64,000 nucleotides of DNA from Prostheceraeus crozeri (GCA_907163375.1 CAJQUW010004418.1:62001-126000), one strand, 5' to 3'; counted from the stretch's first letter, positions 47,595 through 59,119 are shown. The notes: a model not told the origin generated them from the letters alone. Numbers and translations are program-made.

Positions 47595-48128
47595 GGAGAA
47601 CTACGTGATGCAACAATGAAATATGCAGCCTTGGAGTCGGAGATGGGAAAACTTAAAGAACAACTGAGAATAAGAGACAATGAGAAGGGTGAATTAGTGC
47701 AACTGATAAAGGATGCGGGAAATATTCTCTCCAACCCATTACCGTGTGACACGGGTGTTGAAACACCAATTGAAATAGACAAGGACGTCTTGTCGATCGA
47801 AGAAAATGTTGAGCTCAATATGGTAGCGTGCTCCTCGAAGTCGTCCGAGCGGATCGATCTCGTGCCATTGCACAAGACAATGCCTAAGATAATGATATCG
47901 TGCGGGGCAAAAGATGACATTAAGCTCCGTTTGCAGATCTTGGAGTCATTGACTGAACGAAATGTCGATGAAGATATCGGAGAAGCACAAAAAGACGTTA
48001 AAAAGAAAGACCGAGTCAAGTCAGCTTTCATTAGATCGCTAATTAAAGCGGTGTTTTCAGTTGAATATTTAAAGAATCACACCTTCTCGGGCAGGAATGC
48101 TCCATCAGCCAATAGGGCAAAAAATTAG
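47595..48128 (+). CDS. ORF B of the large unit: coiled coil plus BEN-like end
   Basis: A perfect acceptor CTTTTTCAG ends at 47592. The open frame from 47595 starts GELRDATMKYAALESEM, giving a probable coiled coil to about residue 40. An acidic linker follows, then an end reading VKSAFIRSLIKAVFSVEYLK followed by HTFSGRN. That end resembles the first helix and ELxxSSxxGR loop of BEN domains, which bind DNA or chromatin proteins; the second half of the domain is missing. The phase required (1) does not match ORF A's donor (0), so direct splicing of A to B fails and another exon or a mutation must intervene. The 29-bp satellite starts 180 bp further on. Confidence 0.5.
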   Translation, partial: GELRDATMKYAALESEMGKLKEQLRIRDNEKGELVQLIKDAGNILSNPLPCDTGVETPIEIDKDVLSIEENVELNMVACSSKSSERIDLVPLHKTMPKIMISCGAKDDIKLRLQILESLTERNVDEDIGEAQKDVKKKDRVKSAFIRSLIKAVFSVEYLKNHTFSGRNAPSANRAKN

Positions 48129-48310
48129 CATTCTGACGAACTACTGTCAACAGGTTGGGGTATTCGTTAAAAACAATGAATTTCAAAACGCATATTCAAG
48201 ATGTCGGGAAACAATCTTGAAAAATGAAACTAAGACGCAGCACAAAAGAACCGACCAACGATCGACCAATGGATAATCAGTGATGACGTCTGATTGTTTT
48301 TGTTTTTTTT

Positions 48311-50014
48311 ATAGAAGAAACTGCTATTACGTACTTTTTGTAGTAGAAACTGCTATTACGTTCTTTTTGTAGAAGAAACTGCTATTACGTACTTTTTGTA
48401 GAAGAAAGTGCTATTACGTTCTTTTTGTAGAAGAAACTGCTATTACGTACTTTTTGTAGAAGAAAGTGCTATTACGCTCTTTTGGTAGTAGAAACTGCTA
48501 TTACGTACTTTTTGTAGTAGAAACTGCTATTACGTACTTTTTGTAGAAGAAAGTGCTATTACGTACTTTTTGTAGAAGAAACTGCTATTACGTACTTTTT
48601 GTAGTAGAAACTGCTATTACGTACTTTTTGTAGAAGAAAGTGCTATTACGTACTTTTTATAGAAGAAACTGGAATTACGTTCTTTTGGTAGTAGAAACTG
48701 TTATTACGCTCTTTTGGTAGTAGAAACTGCTATTACGTACTTTTTGTAGAAGAAACTGCTATTACGTACTTTTTGTAGAAGAAAGTGCTATTACGTACTT
48801 TTTATAGAAGAAACTGCTATTACGTACTTTTTGTAGAAGAAACTGCTATTACGTACTTTTTGTAGAAGAAACTGCTATTACGTACTTTTTGTAGTAGAAA
48901 CTGCTATTACGTACTTTTTGTAGAAGAAAGTGCTATTACGTACTTTTTGTAGAAGAAACTGCTATTACGCTCTTTTGGTAGTAGAAACTGCTATTACGCT
49001 CTTTTGGTAGTAGAAACTGCTATTACGTTCTTTTTGTAGAAGAAAGTGCTATTACGTACTTTTTGTAGAAGAAACTGCTATTACGTACTTTTTGTAGAAG
49101 AAACTGCTATTACGCTCTTTTGGTAGTAGAAACTGCTATTACGTACTTTTTGTAGAAGAAACTGCTATTACGCACTTTTTGTAGAAGAAACTGCTATTAC
49201 GTACTTTTTGTAGAAGAAACTGCTATTACGTACTTTTTGTAGTAGAAACTGCTATTACGTACTTTTTGTAGAAGAAAGTGCTATTACGCTCTTTTGGTAG
49301 TAGAAACTGCTATTACGTACTTTTTGTAGAAGAAACTGCTATTACGTACTTTTTGTAGAAGAAACTGCTATTACGTACTTTTTGTAGAAGAAACTGCTAT
49401 TACGTACTTTTTGTAGAAGAAACTGCTATTACGTACATTTTTGTAGAAGAAACTGCTATTACGTACTTTTTCTAGAAGAAACTGCTATTACGTACTTTTT
49501 GTAGAAGAAACTGCTATTACGCTCTTTTGGTAGTAGAAACTGTTATTACGTACTTTTTGTAGAAGAAAGTGCTATTACGTACTTTTTGTAGAAGAAACTG
49601 CTATTACGTACTTTTTGTAGAAGAAACTGCTATTACGCTCTTTTGGTAGTAGAAACTGCTATTACGTACTTTTTGTAGAAGAAAGTGCTATTACGTACTT
49701 TTTGTAGAAGAAACTGCTATTACGCTCTTTTGGTAGTAGAAACTGCTATTACGCTCTTTTGGTAGTAGAAACTGCTATTACGTTCTTTTTGTAGAAGAAA
49801 GTGCTATTACGTACTTTTTGTAGAAGAAACTGCTATTACGTACTTTTTGTAGAAGAAAGTGCTATTACGCTCTTTTGGTAGTAGAAACTGCTATTACGTA
49901 CTTTTTGTAGAAGAAAGTGCTATTACGTACTTTTTGTAGAAGAAAGTGCTATTACGTACTTTTTGTAGAAGAAACTGCTATTACGTACTTTTTGTAGAAG
50001 AAACTGCTATTATA
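48311..50014. repeat. 29-bp satellite, about 58 copies
   Basis: The unit is TAGAAGAAACTGCTATTACG plus TACTTTTTG, with a constant 29-bp period. Three recurring variants differ at fixed sites: GAAGAAAC / GAAGAAAG / TAGTAGAAAC, and TACTTTTTG / TTCTTTTTG / CTCTTTTGG. Variants recur in similar order, which suggests multi-unit amplification. One 1-bp expansion occurs near 49436. It has no coding content. Confidence 0.95.
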
Positions 50015-50460
50015 TACTATAATTGGTGTAATATCGTGCTACTTATCGTTTTTACTAATGAAATCGGGTGTAATATCGTGCTACTTATCGTTTTTATTAT
50101 TGAAATCGGGTGAAAATTCGGGCGTAATATCGTGCTACTTGTCTTTTTTATTAATGAAATCGGGTGAAAATTCGGGTGTAATATCGTGGTCACTTATCGT
50201 TTTTATTAATGAAATCGGGTGAAAATTCGGGTGTAATATCGTGGTACTTATCGTTTTTATTATTGAAATCGGGTGAAAATTTGGGTGTAATATCGTGCTA
50301 CTAATCGTCTTTATTATTGAAATCGGGTGAAAATTCGGGTGTAATATCGTGGTACTTATCGTTTTTATTAATGAAATCGGGTGAAAATTCGGGTGTAATA
50401 TCGTGCTACTAATCGTATTTACTATTGAAATCGGGTGAAAATTCGGGTGTAATATCGGGT
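50015..50460. repeat. 54-bp satellite with AATCGGGTG words
   Basis: About eight units built on GGGTGTAATATCGTGCTACT, then TATCGTTTTTATTATTGAAA and TCGGGTGAAAATTC. The first units lack the GTGAAAATTC part. The array joins the 29-bp satellite directly and leads into the right terminal region of the large unit. The TCGGGT words are the inverse of the CCCGA words at the left end. Confidence 0.9.
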
Positions 50461-50779
50461 CCCATTTTAAAAAATTCGGGCTTAACCCCGAAAAAGGTTT
50501 ACGTTTTCGGGTCTTTCACCCGATTTTTCTACTATTGTTGAGATACCAGAAAAATCGGGTGAAATGAAAAAAAATCGGGTGAAAAATCGAGCCAATTTTT
50601 CAGCGGGTTCATACGCTATTGACTTTAAGTAACCCAATTATTTACATGATTTTCTACAAGGTATGAATCCCGCTATATTGCGATGTACACGCCAAATAAA
50701 TAAATAAACAGACCGTATGAGATGACCAGATCAGCTGCTTTCAGTGACTGATTTATGTATAGCGACAATTTAACCCTTG

Positions 50780-50880
50780 AGACTGTCTGTGTATAGACGA
50801 AACGCGTCGGGTGACTCGCTTTTTATTTATTGAAATACAAGTCGTAAAAATTGGGAGAGAACCTGCTTTTTCTTGATCTA
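50780..50880 (+). repeat. Penelope-like tail with degenerate hammerhead, copy 1
   Basis: ACCC, CTTGAGACTGTC, a short stem TGTCT/AGAC, GAAACGCGTC, GGGT, then an A/T tail and GGGAGAG. The stems and GAAACGCGTC (self-complementary ACGCGT) are those of Penelope-type hammerheads. The core CUGANGA is changed at three positions. The same changes are seen in the second copy at 51541-51617. Confidence 0.55.
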
Positions 50881-51435
50881 CAAGGTAGTTGTCTAACTTT
50901 GGTATCTTCCGTTTTCTAGACTCTTCGAATTTATTACCGTGTCGTGTTTTAATTTAATTTAAATTAAGCAAATTATGTTCTTTGGAAATTCATTCATCTT
51001 TAGGATGTTAGATCATCTAAGGCGACTGGTTGTGCGCTGTAATGTTGGCAATGAATTCATTGAACTGAAATTAGTTTCATCATTATTTGAATAATATTCC
51101 CATTAATTCATTTTTTCAATTCTGTGACAATTGTGACAGTCATTATTCATTTCACAGCATCTAACAAAAAATCTGACTCTATTATTTCTGATAGATGGGG
51201 AGCGATATGAGATTACTTATTCAAAGACTGAAATTGAATTTCTTAATTAGCCATTATGACATAATTCTTGAATTAGAACTACTGTAGATATAATACCATC
51301 CATACTTGACTTGAAATGTTCATTGATTATCGTGTCTATCATGTCACGAGATGACTGTTACGCCAATCCGTTGTCATGAAACATATTGTGCAGTAATGAA
51401 ACTAGATCTTTTGTTGTCTTATACGGGAGGTTCAT

Positions 51436-51667
51436 TATTCAATTTTCCACGATGTAAAAAAAATATATTTTTATATTTATTTATTTATATTTTTATATTT
51501 TCATTTTTATATTTAAGGCAACTGCCTGTTCATTTACTTACCCCCTTGATACTGTCCACCGTGACGAAACGCGTCGGGGAACTTTATTTATTTTTTAAAA
51601 AATAATAAAATCGTCTAAATCGAGGGAGAGCTATATTTTTTTTTACATCGTGGAAAATTGAGTAATG
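51436..51667. repeat. Fold-back with Penelope-like tail, copy 2
   Basis: The arms at about 51425-51465 and 51630-51673 read TCAATTTTCCACGATGTAAA inward and are inverted copies. Inside on the plus strand (51541-51617) lies CCCC, CTTGATACTGTC, GTGAC, GAAACGCGTC, GGGG, then an A/T tail and GAGGGAGAG, matching copy 1. Confidence 0.6.
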
Positions 51668-51673
51668 AAACTG

Positions 51674-52964
51674 TTCCTCATTAAAAAAGCCGTCGGATTG
51701 AAATTATCTGATAACATCAAATGAATGTCACGTGGAAAATATATTCCATTATACTTAACTACAGACCGCTTCATAAATAATTGCACAAAAAGTTAGCCTA
51801 TTTTCAAATTTAATGTTCGTATTGAAGTCCTAGTTCAATTTTAATAAACGATATACCATATGAAGCCTTGTGTTTCATAGATTATTTTGGCATACATTTT
51901 ACTTTCGTAAGTTGTCAGTTGTGGTCAGTAGGCCTTCTGAAAGAAAATTGAACGTTTTCTTTGATGCAGGATTTTAACATGAAGACGACAGAATTTTTTA
52001 ATGAAACTGACAGACAGTGTGAGCTATCACTCAGCTTCATCATGATGTAAAGATTTTAAGATGTACAAAAGAGAATGTACAAAAAGGTACAGTGCAAATA
52101 TGTTTTAGCAAAAAAATGCTGCTAAAAAGAGTCTGACATGATTTTTTCATTGATGAAGATGCTCAGTTTCAATAAACATTATGCCATGTGAACGGATGTG
52201 TTTAGTACTTTGATTTGGCAGAGCGATTAGGTTGTGTCTGGTCAGTTGTGGTCAGCAGACATAAAAGTATGAATTTCTGGTCAATTCATTCACCGATGCC
52301 TACGGACTAAACTACGCAAAACAGAAAATTAAGATTATCATTATTCAATCAGCCTCGTGTTAAGCTTTCAGATGATATAATTTTTTTCGAATTTCGACAA
52401 CATTAAGTGCAGTTTTACTCAACACGTTTGCTTGATTTTCCGCTAACCTTCGCGTTAAAATTGTTTTTGACGGTCAGCTGCACACAACTTAATAACTTTT
52501 GCTGTATTAACGCTGGAGCTTTCGAGTTTGGGCTGAAATGACTGCTGGTGTTATCAGCTCCAAGAATATGTGAGTTTTATCATGATCTGCCCATCCGCTC
52601 ACTGGCAAGCTTCACATTTGCATTGGTCCCCTATTCAGCCATTGGATGAGTCATCATCCCTCTGTGGAGGTCAGGATTTCGAATCCTTGATCTGCGCGCA
52701 CACAAAGGCCTGGCGTCAGACTGAGACTCGCCACCTGTTCACAAACAATAGCCATCTCTTCACGTCGTCGTTGCTGCGCCAGATAAGTGAATCGACAAGA
52801 CTTTTAGCGACTCACTCAATGATGACAGGAAACGGGCGCAGTTATGACACGATCATGATATGCTATAATAATGATCAAGTATAATTTTCCTAATCACTAA
52901 TTACTTCATTTAATTAGGCACATCACATTGTTTCCTAAACCAAGCAAGTATCTCGGCTGCCCAA
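51674..52964. other. Intron, no gene seen
   Basis: AT-rich. Two diverged direct segments with GTCAGTTGTGGTCAG lie near 51918 and 52248, preceded by TTTAATAAAC and TTTCAATAAAC. The repeat is too decayed to name. The frame at 52570-52884 is unassigned. Confidence 0.4.
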
Positions 52965-53270
52965 GTGAATAAGTTCGATACTAAATTACATGAGTTTAAG
53001 CAGCTTACGGTTAAATTTGATAAGAATAAGCAAGAGATAAAAGAACTTTTCGGGTTGTGCAACGATTTAGGAAACGGACTGTATATGCAGATACAGAAAG
53101 TCCGGGGTACACGAACTTTGAAGACTGGAGCAGAACTGAACCGAGATCGAGGTCTAGTCAAGTAGAAAATCTTCAACTCGATATAACTCAAACCGATAAA
53201 ACCCTTCACAAAAATCTTGACTACCTGAAAGTCATTTATCTACCACTCCATTGCACTCTGATATCGAATT
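52965..53270 (+). other. Hydrophilic heptad-like frames, possible ORF1 relic
   Basis: One frame reads FDTKLHEFKQLTVKFDKNKQ followed by EIKELFG. After a shift, another reads SSQVENLQLDITQTDKTLHK. Charged heptad-like spacing suggests a coiled coil such as the ORF1 protein of non-LTR elements. No conserved motif proves it. Confidence 0.3.
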
Positions 53271-53701
53271 GACTCATCTAATTCAAGTGGTTAAAAACAT
53301 AATTGAGAGTGAAAGCTAAAGTCAGTCCATGTAAAAAGTTTATTCACGACAAAGCATTTAGGCTTTCCTGTGCACATTTAATTGATTCACCACCAAGTTT
53401 TCTGACTGAGCAGTTATTGTGATTTGGTACTCCTACCCCCCCCCTCCCCCAGGCTTTCCCATTAAAAGTAATCGAACATTTGAATCGTCAAAATTCCGAA
53501 ATTCCAAATAATTGGGAACTCCGGGATATGGCTCATGGTATAATCACTCGTTATCAAAGCTTTTTGGTTGAATCAATTAATTGATTTATCTGTGCAGGTG
53601 TCGATAATCGATCAGTAATCTGAAATATGCTGAACTGCAGCTTTATTCAATACTAACATTGAGCCAAATAATGACTGAATCGGGATAATGGTCTCTAGGC
53701 A
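53271..53701. other. Intron, no gene seen
   Basis: AT-rich, with a short C-run CCCCCCCCTCCCCC near 53437. Confidence 0.45.
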
Positions 53702-53811
53702 ATCCCGAAGCATTCTACATGTACAATGCATTCTCAGTGAGTTACATCACGTCAAGACACATTGAAAAGATGCACCCGAATAGCGGAGTGGGTCCCACAG
53801 TAGCGGTCATT
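53702..53811 (+). repeat. Dispersed repeat D, copy 2
   Basis: CCCGAAGCATTCTACATG, ATGCATTCTCAGTGAGTTAC, CACCCGAATAGCGGAGTGG and GTCCCACAGTAGCGGTCAT match 38419-38535 in the same orientation over about 110 bp. Confidence 0.8.
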
Positions 53812-56348
53812 TATGTATGAGATGTAGCAAAAGTAGACTACCGTTTTGCGTTACGAGGTCCAGGCTTTGTATCACTTTGACTTTCCTTGCCAGAGTTCCA
53901 GTGGAGGTCGTGGTTGCACTCGCAATTGAAGAAAAACGGTATTTCCAATCGTAAAAAATTGCGAATTCTTTGAAAACATATCTAATGTGAGTTAGAATTA
54001 ATTGAATTATAGCTTCCATGATTGACTATATGCACACATGGTACATGTGAAATACATGAAAAGTTGATGACAAGTTACATCAATCATTTATTGTGACAAA
54101 TCAGCTAGTGACACTTACACGGTTGTGGGGAATACTGATATTGGACATGTCATGCCAATGATGACACCCCTACCCACCGGAATATCAGCAGAGGGTAAAA
54201 ACACAGGAATAGTGACAAGACTATGACATCACGAATGCGCAAAATACCGATACAGGAAAACTTAAGTCAGGAATTCACTGAACTAGAAAGAACCACAAGA
54301 AAAAACATAAAACCGCAAAATGTGCCTTTTCATTCTTGAAGTGTTGATTGACGCGACAGATAAAATTACTAACTAATGACAGGCCTGATACCATCAATAC
54401 TGACAGAAAAGTTTATGCGACATTGCATGCATTCATTACGTCTGAAAGTACTGATGCACTAAAATTATTCTCGATAAATACGCAATATCTATACAACTTA
54501 GAGGAAATTGAAACTGCTCCTTATGAGATTAAGAGGTAAAAATCCAATTACTAACCTATTAATAGGTCGATTAATAGGACAAAATGCAGATGCAATTATA
54601 ATATTAACGTCTAATTTATATATTTTCACATACAGCGAAGTTCAGAATATACTGGCTTTAACTAGTTAGACAAGTGCACATAAATGTGCGTAAAACATGA
54701 TAGATGGTAATTATTTCAGTGAATAATCTTATGAAATGTCCTCGTGGAATGGGTCAAATGGACTAGTCAAACATTGAAAAAGCAGCAAGTTTGATTTTAT
54801 GATGAATAAAAAAAGAGCATTCAAAAAAGAGTTCTGCATAATTTCATCGGATGGGTGCGGGATGCATTATGTAGGCGAATAAAGTACTTATGTTGTAACG
54901 GAATAAAATTTTCAATGAGGGAGTCCATTACTCTTAGAATGTCGTTGCAGTGAGTTCGTTTCTATTTCATTCTATTTCTTTTGATTGTGCTAACCTATGA
55001 TGGGCAATTATACCATTTTATTCTTTTGTAATGAAAATATACCATTTTTAGTGAAATGTACGTAAGCCTACACCGTAAATAGATTTTCGATTTGCACTGC
55101 TATCATGCTGCTTTTACTGACTCTTAGAAATGAAATTAAAATTAGATTGCATGCAGAATCGATAGATTCCATATAGTGGAAGACCGAAGAAAGCAGTTTA
55201 GTCATACAAAGCTTCTTGTAGATCAAAACTTAGGTAAAGCCTATGGCCTATACATTACACAATGCAAGTTTTGATTTAAGCTTCATACACTCGAATTACA
55301 AATACGCCTAGAAAATGTAGTTGGTTAGGCCAACAGTATCTGAAGTACGAAAAAGGCTAAAAATATTTAGATTACAGTCAAGAGTTCAAAAATATCAAGG
55401 CAGTGTTATTAATGAATTGTTTGACAATTTGTGTGATAGACAGAAAAGAGGCTAAATTTGCTTAAATACAGAAAGCGAAGAATCTATGACTAGAAAATAT
55501 AATGGAACAAAATTTTTGATGGTATAATTTTATCATTGCCGATCTTTGGTGCTAACGTACGTCACATGCAAATATATAGGTCTAAGCAAGTCTTTATCTC
55601 GCAGAGTCCTTGCATGCAAAGGCAATTATTTTTTTCAGCATAATCCCTGATAGTCTCAACTTCCTATCATTGCCACATATCTGTGATCAGCGACAACTTT
55701 GAGTCCATCAGTGAACTAGCTGAGTTCGCTTTTGACACCTTTGTTCTATCCTTATGAATAACCTTTGTGATTGGGCTTGACAATGGACGATTTTTAGCTT
55801 GTCAACCAATGACACCGTCTACATTGCAACCGCTTTCCCATAAGAGCAAGATGGGATATGACCTCCTGACCTACATAGACACTTGCACCCAACAGGTACA
55901 ACAAATAACAATTTTCAATCATACAAAGCCTGCATGCATCACAGCAAACAACAGATCTTTTGCAGTGGTTTAGCCTATTCTACATTCTTGCATAGTAGAT
56001 GTATACACTACACGTACTTGGTATAGCAAAACGAGCGCTTAATTTGACAATAAAATTCCGACCGATTAGTTGGTGTTTCTGAAATACTAATCGCGTACAC
56101 CCCAGTGAATGCCCCAGTCAAGATGATTGATGTGGAATGAAACTATCATTAAATTTCAGGAATGTATTTGAATTGCTCATCAGAAGCAGCTTGCGAACTA
56201 ACCATAACCAAACTTGCAACAGCATCTGTATCAACTTTTCATGGCGAATTTATAGCAAGAGGACGTTTAGAGGTACTAGTTGCAGGCAAACTGCGCTTAA
56301 ATCACTGGAATTGCTGTAAGATATTTTCACAAAAACTTCTGCACTTAC
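53812..56348. other. Intron, no gene seen
   Basis: 2.5 kb of AT-rich intron. Only short unassigned frames. Confidence 0.45.
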
Positions 56349-56477
56349 CGATAACGTATTCCAGGATCAGATTCCATCCAATAATAAATGCCATCAACTC
56401 TCCGACGGAAACGTAACTGTAGACGTAAGCAGATCCAGTTTTAGGAACTCGTGCCCCAAACTCAGCATAACACAAGC
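56349..56477 (-). CDS. CAT (SLC7A) transporter exon with [18 protein letters not shown]
   Basis: The most N-terminal exon visible. The minus-strand acceptor CTTTTCATTCAG and donor GTTATCG/GTAAGTGC border 129 bp, phase 1 to phase 1. The peptide [20 protein letters not shown], then [20 protein letters not shown] and YVIG, is a hallmark of CAT transporters. It covers the third and following membrane segments, with the conserved Glu in YAEFG that is important for transport in mammalian CAT-1. The exon or exons coding for the N-terminus and the first two helices (GxGxTLGAGIYVL motif) are not in the window and should lie beyond 64000. The gene is therefore cut at this side. Confidence 0.96.
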
Positions 56478-58090
56478 CTGAATGAAAAGCAAGGAAATAT
56501 CGATGCATTTGTACAAATAACACATGATGTGCGCTGATACTTTCAGTATATGATATATATGTTGTTATTGATCACAAAGCACTGAGTATTTTGTTATTGT
56601 TGATCACAACACACCCTCGAACGGAGCAGGAGGCTAGAAAAACAACCAGGGGAATTTTTCGCTTCGCATATTTAGCAATCACATGGCCATGAACTAAACC
56701 TTACTGTTTTCATTCGATGACTTTCCTTTAAATTTTGGGGACTTAAGATCGATAGCGGTTACTGAACAAAAATTACGACAACTGAAACAGCTTACTTTTT
56801 GTTACAATCCGTCAGCCAGAGCGGACTACTAAGACCTTTCGTCTACTCGCTTTTGCTATAAATAGCACCTAGGGTCTCAATTACAGAACTAGCACTACAA
56901 TTTTGTAGATGTTTCTCGGAATGAGTTATGTGAAAGTCGATATATTGTGACAAGATAGCTCATTGTGAAGTAAAAATGATAAATGGTTTACTTTTATACA
57001 TAAAATCGACATAAGTTCGCACTTGAGAAGTTTTCTGACATCGTGAAATTCATGATTTCAATAGAAAATTAGTTAAGCTCAACATCAGTCAATCAAAACA
57101 ATAGTATATCATTTTTATATAAAACCCATTAATTTTTTTTAGAAATACCTTTTTAAGCGTAATTTATTGGCGTTTTAGACGTTGTACGAGACTGGGACTG
57201 ATGCCATATGAATCAAGTTGATCTGATTTTTCAAGTGTCTTTTTTTCATGTCCACTAATGAAAAAAAGAATGCGAACGAAGCGTTTTTCAGAGAGCTTTG
57301 TTAAATATTGTCCTTGATTTTTCTTGACTTTTATTTGGTCTACTTGACTTGATTTGATTGAGATGTTTTTAGTACACATATGCTTTATCTTTTTATTTCA
57401 TGCATATAATTGTGATAGTAAAGGAAATGTGATATTGTGAATGTGCTCACCGACATTGTGAGGCGAAATATAGATTATTCTATTCTATTCTGTTCTTTCT
57501 TTGTCGTTCTGGTATCAGCGTTGAACTAAAACTTCCGGTCGATATGTCCTCAAAACATGTCATGAGTCTTTAATGGGTTAAGTACTTGGAAGCTAGAACA
57601 CGTAAAAACGTCACAGCTACAGAGCTGCCATACACCCCTTCATTGATGCAAAATAGCCATTTTATGTGCAGAACGTCAGTTAATAGGTCATTGTGATATG
57701 TACATAAAGCTGACTTTTCAATAGGGCGTGAGATGACAGTTGCCATTATTTTCTTTCAGTCACTAGGCTCTTGTCACTTGGCTAACATCAAAGCCGTACT
57801 ATCGCATCACTTGCGCCACTGTCACCTGATGTAAATGATAAAAAGAATTAATAAGAAGGTGTGATCAGCAGACATCAGACTAATTATTACGAAGTACAGC
57901 AAAACTCCAATTAGGCAACCACTGACAGTTTCATAGACAATTGTCGACTCAGTAAGATGTCCGCGTTAGAAGTGCTGGATAGAATCACACATGAGGTAAG
58001 CATTTTGATTGTTACAAGACTTTATTGCTAAAAAAACAAGTTCTTCAATAATGAGATATAATTTTCTTTAAGCAGCATATTTAAATTAGG
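56478..58090. other. Intron, no gene seen
   Basis: AT-rich. A short direct repeat TTGTTATTGATCACAA / TTGTTATTGTTGATCACAA lies at 56560-56610. Confidence 0.45.
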
Positions 58091-58230
58091 TCAAAAAAGT
58101 TATCAGTTAGCCAAGCTGCTGTGTTATTATCCAATCTTACAAATTTTCATCGATATGAGGCCGTCAGATCAGTGAAAATTTGTAAGATTGGATAATAATA
58201 CAGCAGCTTGGCTAACTGATAACTTTTTGA
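58091..58230. repeat. Hairpin with 59-bp arms
   Basis: The left arm 58091-58149 and right arm 58173-58230 are nearly perfect inverted copies (TCAAAAAAGTTATCAGTTAG at the outside, ATCTTACAAATTTTCA at the inside). The loop is 23 nt. A transcript through this intron would form a long, almost perfect double-stranded RNA hairpin. Confidence 0.88.
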
Positions 58231-59119
58231 TTTAATACAAGTTCTTCAAATTCAGTTATCTATCATTTTCAAAAATAAAGTTAATAATTATTTTTGCCTG
58301 ACCACATGTACCTGTGAAAGTACGACAATTCGCTTTGTAACTTTGTTTTATACTTCTGAAACTGTAGATAATTGAATTCAAAAAATTTGTTTTATTGCTA
58401 CATTTCCGAATCCGACTATAAAGCAAACAACATATTTCAGTTATAACCATACATGGTGATTTTATGTTCAAGCATAAAAAGCATATTTTATCTTTTCAGA
58501 CATAAATAAACATTTTAATAATTAAGTATCATCGTTCATGCTTTTAACTAACATTACATGTGCAATTAAGATTGAATAATTATTAAAACCTGATTCATTT
58601 TGTACCAAGGAGATAGATCATTTGTGATTGTAAATGCGATTTCTAATTAAATTACAGATTTCTAAGCGGTATTTCGAATTCCCTCTCAGACTCATAGAGT
58701 CATAGTCACATCACATGGCAATTGGCTCAAATTACTATGATATCGCAATATCACGATGACACATTTAATATAACATACGTTTCACATCAGCTACGTCTGA
58801 TTTCGACATAATCCGAGCATAATTTTTGAACATAAAGGCATGGAAATTTAAGCATAAAATCACCATCCCTGGTTATTACATCCGATTTATGCTACATAAA
58901 GATAATATAGGCCTGTTCCATCAACAGCCTCTGATGGAATGTACTGAAATTATTATAGATGACATGAAATGCAGGTGCATAACAAAAGTATAAGTATGCG
59001 CTAAAATTTTTAAAAACATCCAAGTTGCTATATTGCACATGTACCTAGTCACACACAACACGATCACACTGCATTTACCTGCATGTCCGAGTATATCATA
59101 ATTCAAGACGGAAAATAAC
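58231..59119. other. Intron, no gene seen
   Basis: AT-rich intron or upstream DNA. Confidence 0.45.

Larger units (their letters stand above)
42301..50607. mobile_element. 8.3-kb terminal-inverted-repeat unit with ORFs and satellites
   Basis: The left end at 42301 reads CCCGCTGAAAAATTGACCCG. The right end at 50607 reads inward CCCGCTGAAAAATTGGCTCG. Both continue with CGATTTNT and further CCCGATTTTT words. Subterminal regions on both sides are crowded with CCCGATT (left) and its reverse AATCGGG (right), as expected for transposase-binding repeats. Inside are a 143-bp repeat, a nested MITE, a GC-rich insert, two open frames and two satellites. No transposase catalytic domain was recognised, so the family is unknown. 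No clear target duplication was seen (left flank TATATT, right flank TTCATA). Confidence 0.75.

Noticed and set aside
46989-48128. Direct splicing of ORF A (donor 47462) to ORF B (acceptor 47592)
   Set aside because: The donor is phase 0 but ORF B needs phase 1; the joined frame reaches a stop at once.
48311-50014. CRISPR-like array
   Set aside because: The 29-bp period is a head-to-tail tandem repeat without variable spacers, in eukaryotic DNA.
52570-52884. 104-codon plus-strand frame
   Set aside because: No domain recognised, low complexity of evidence, and no borders.
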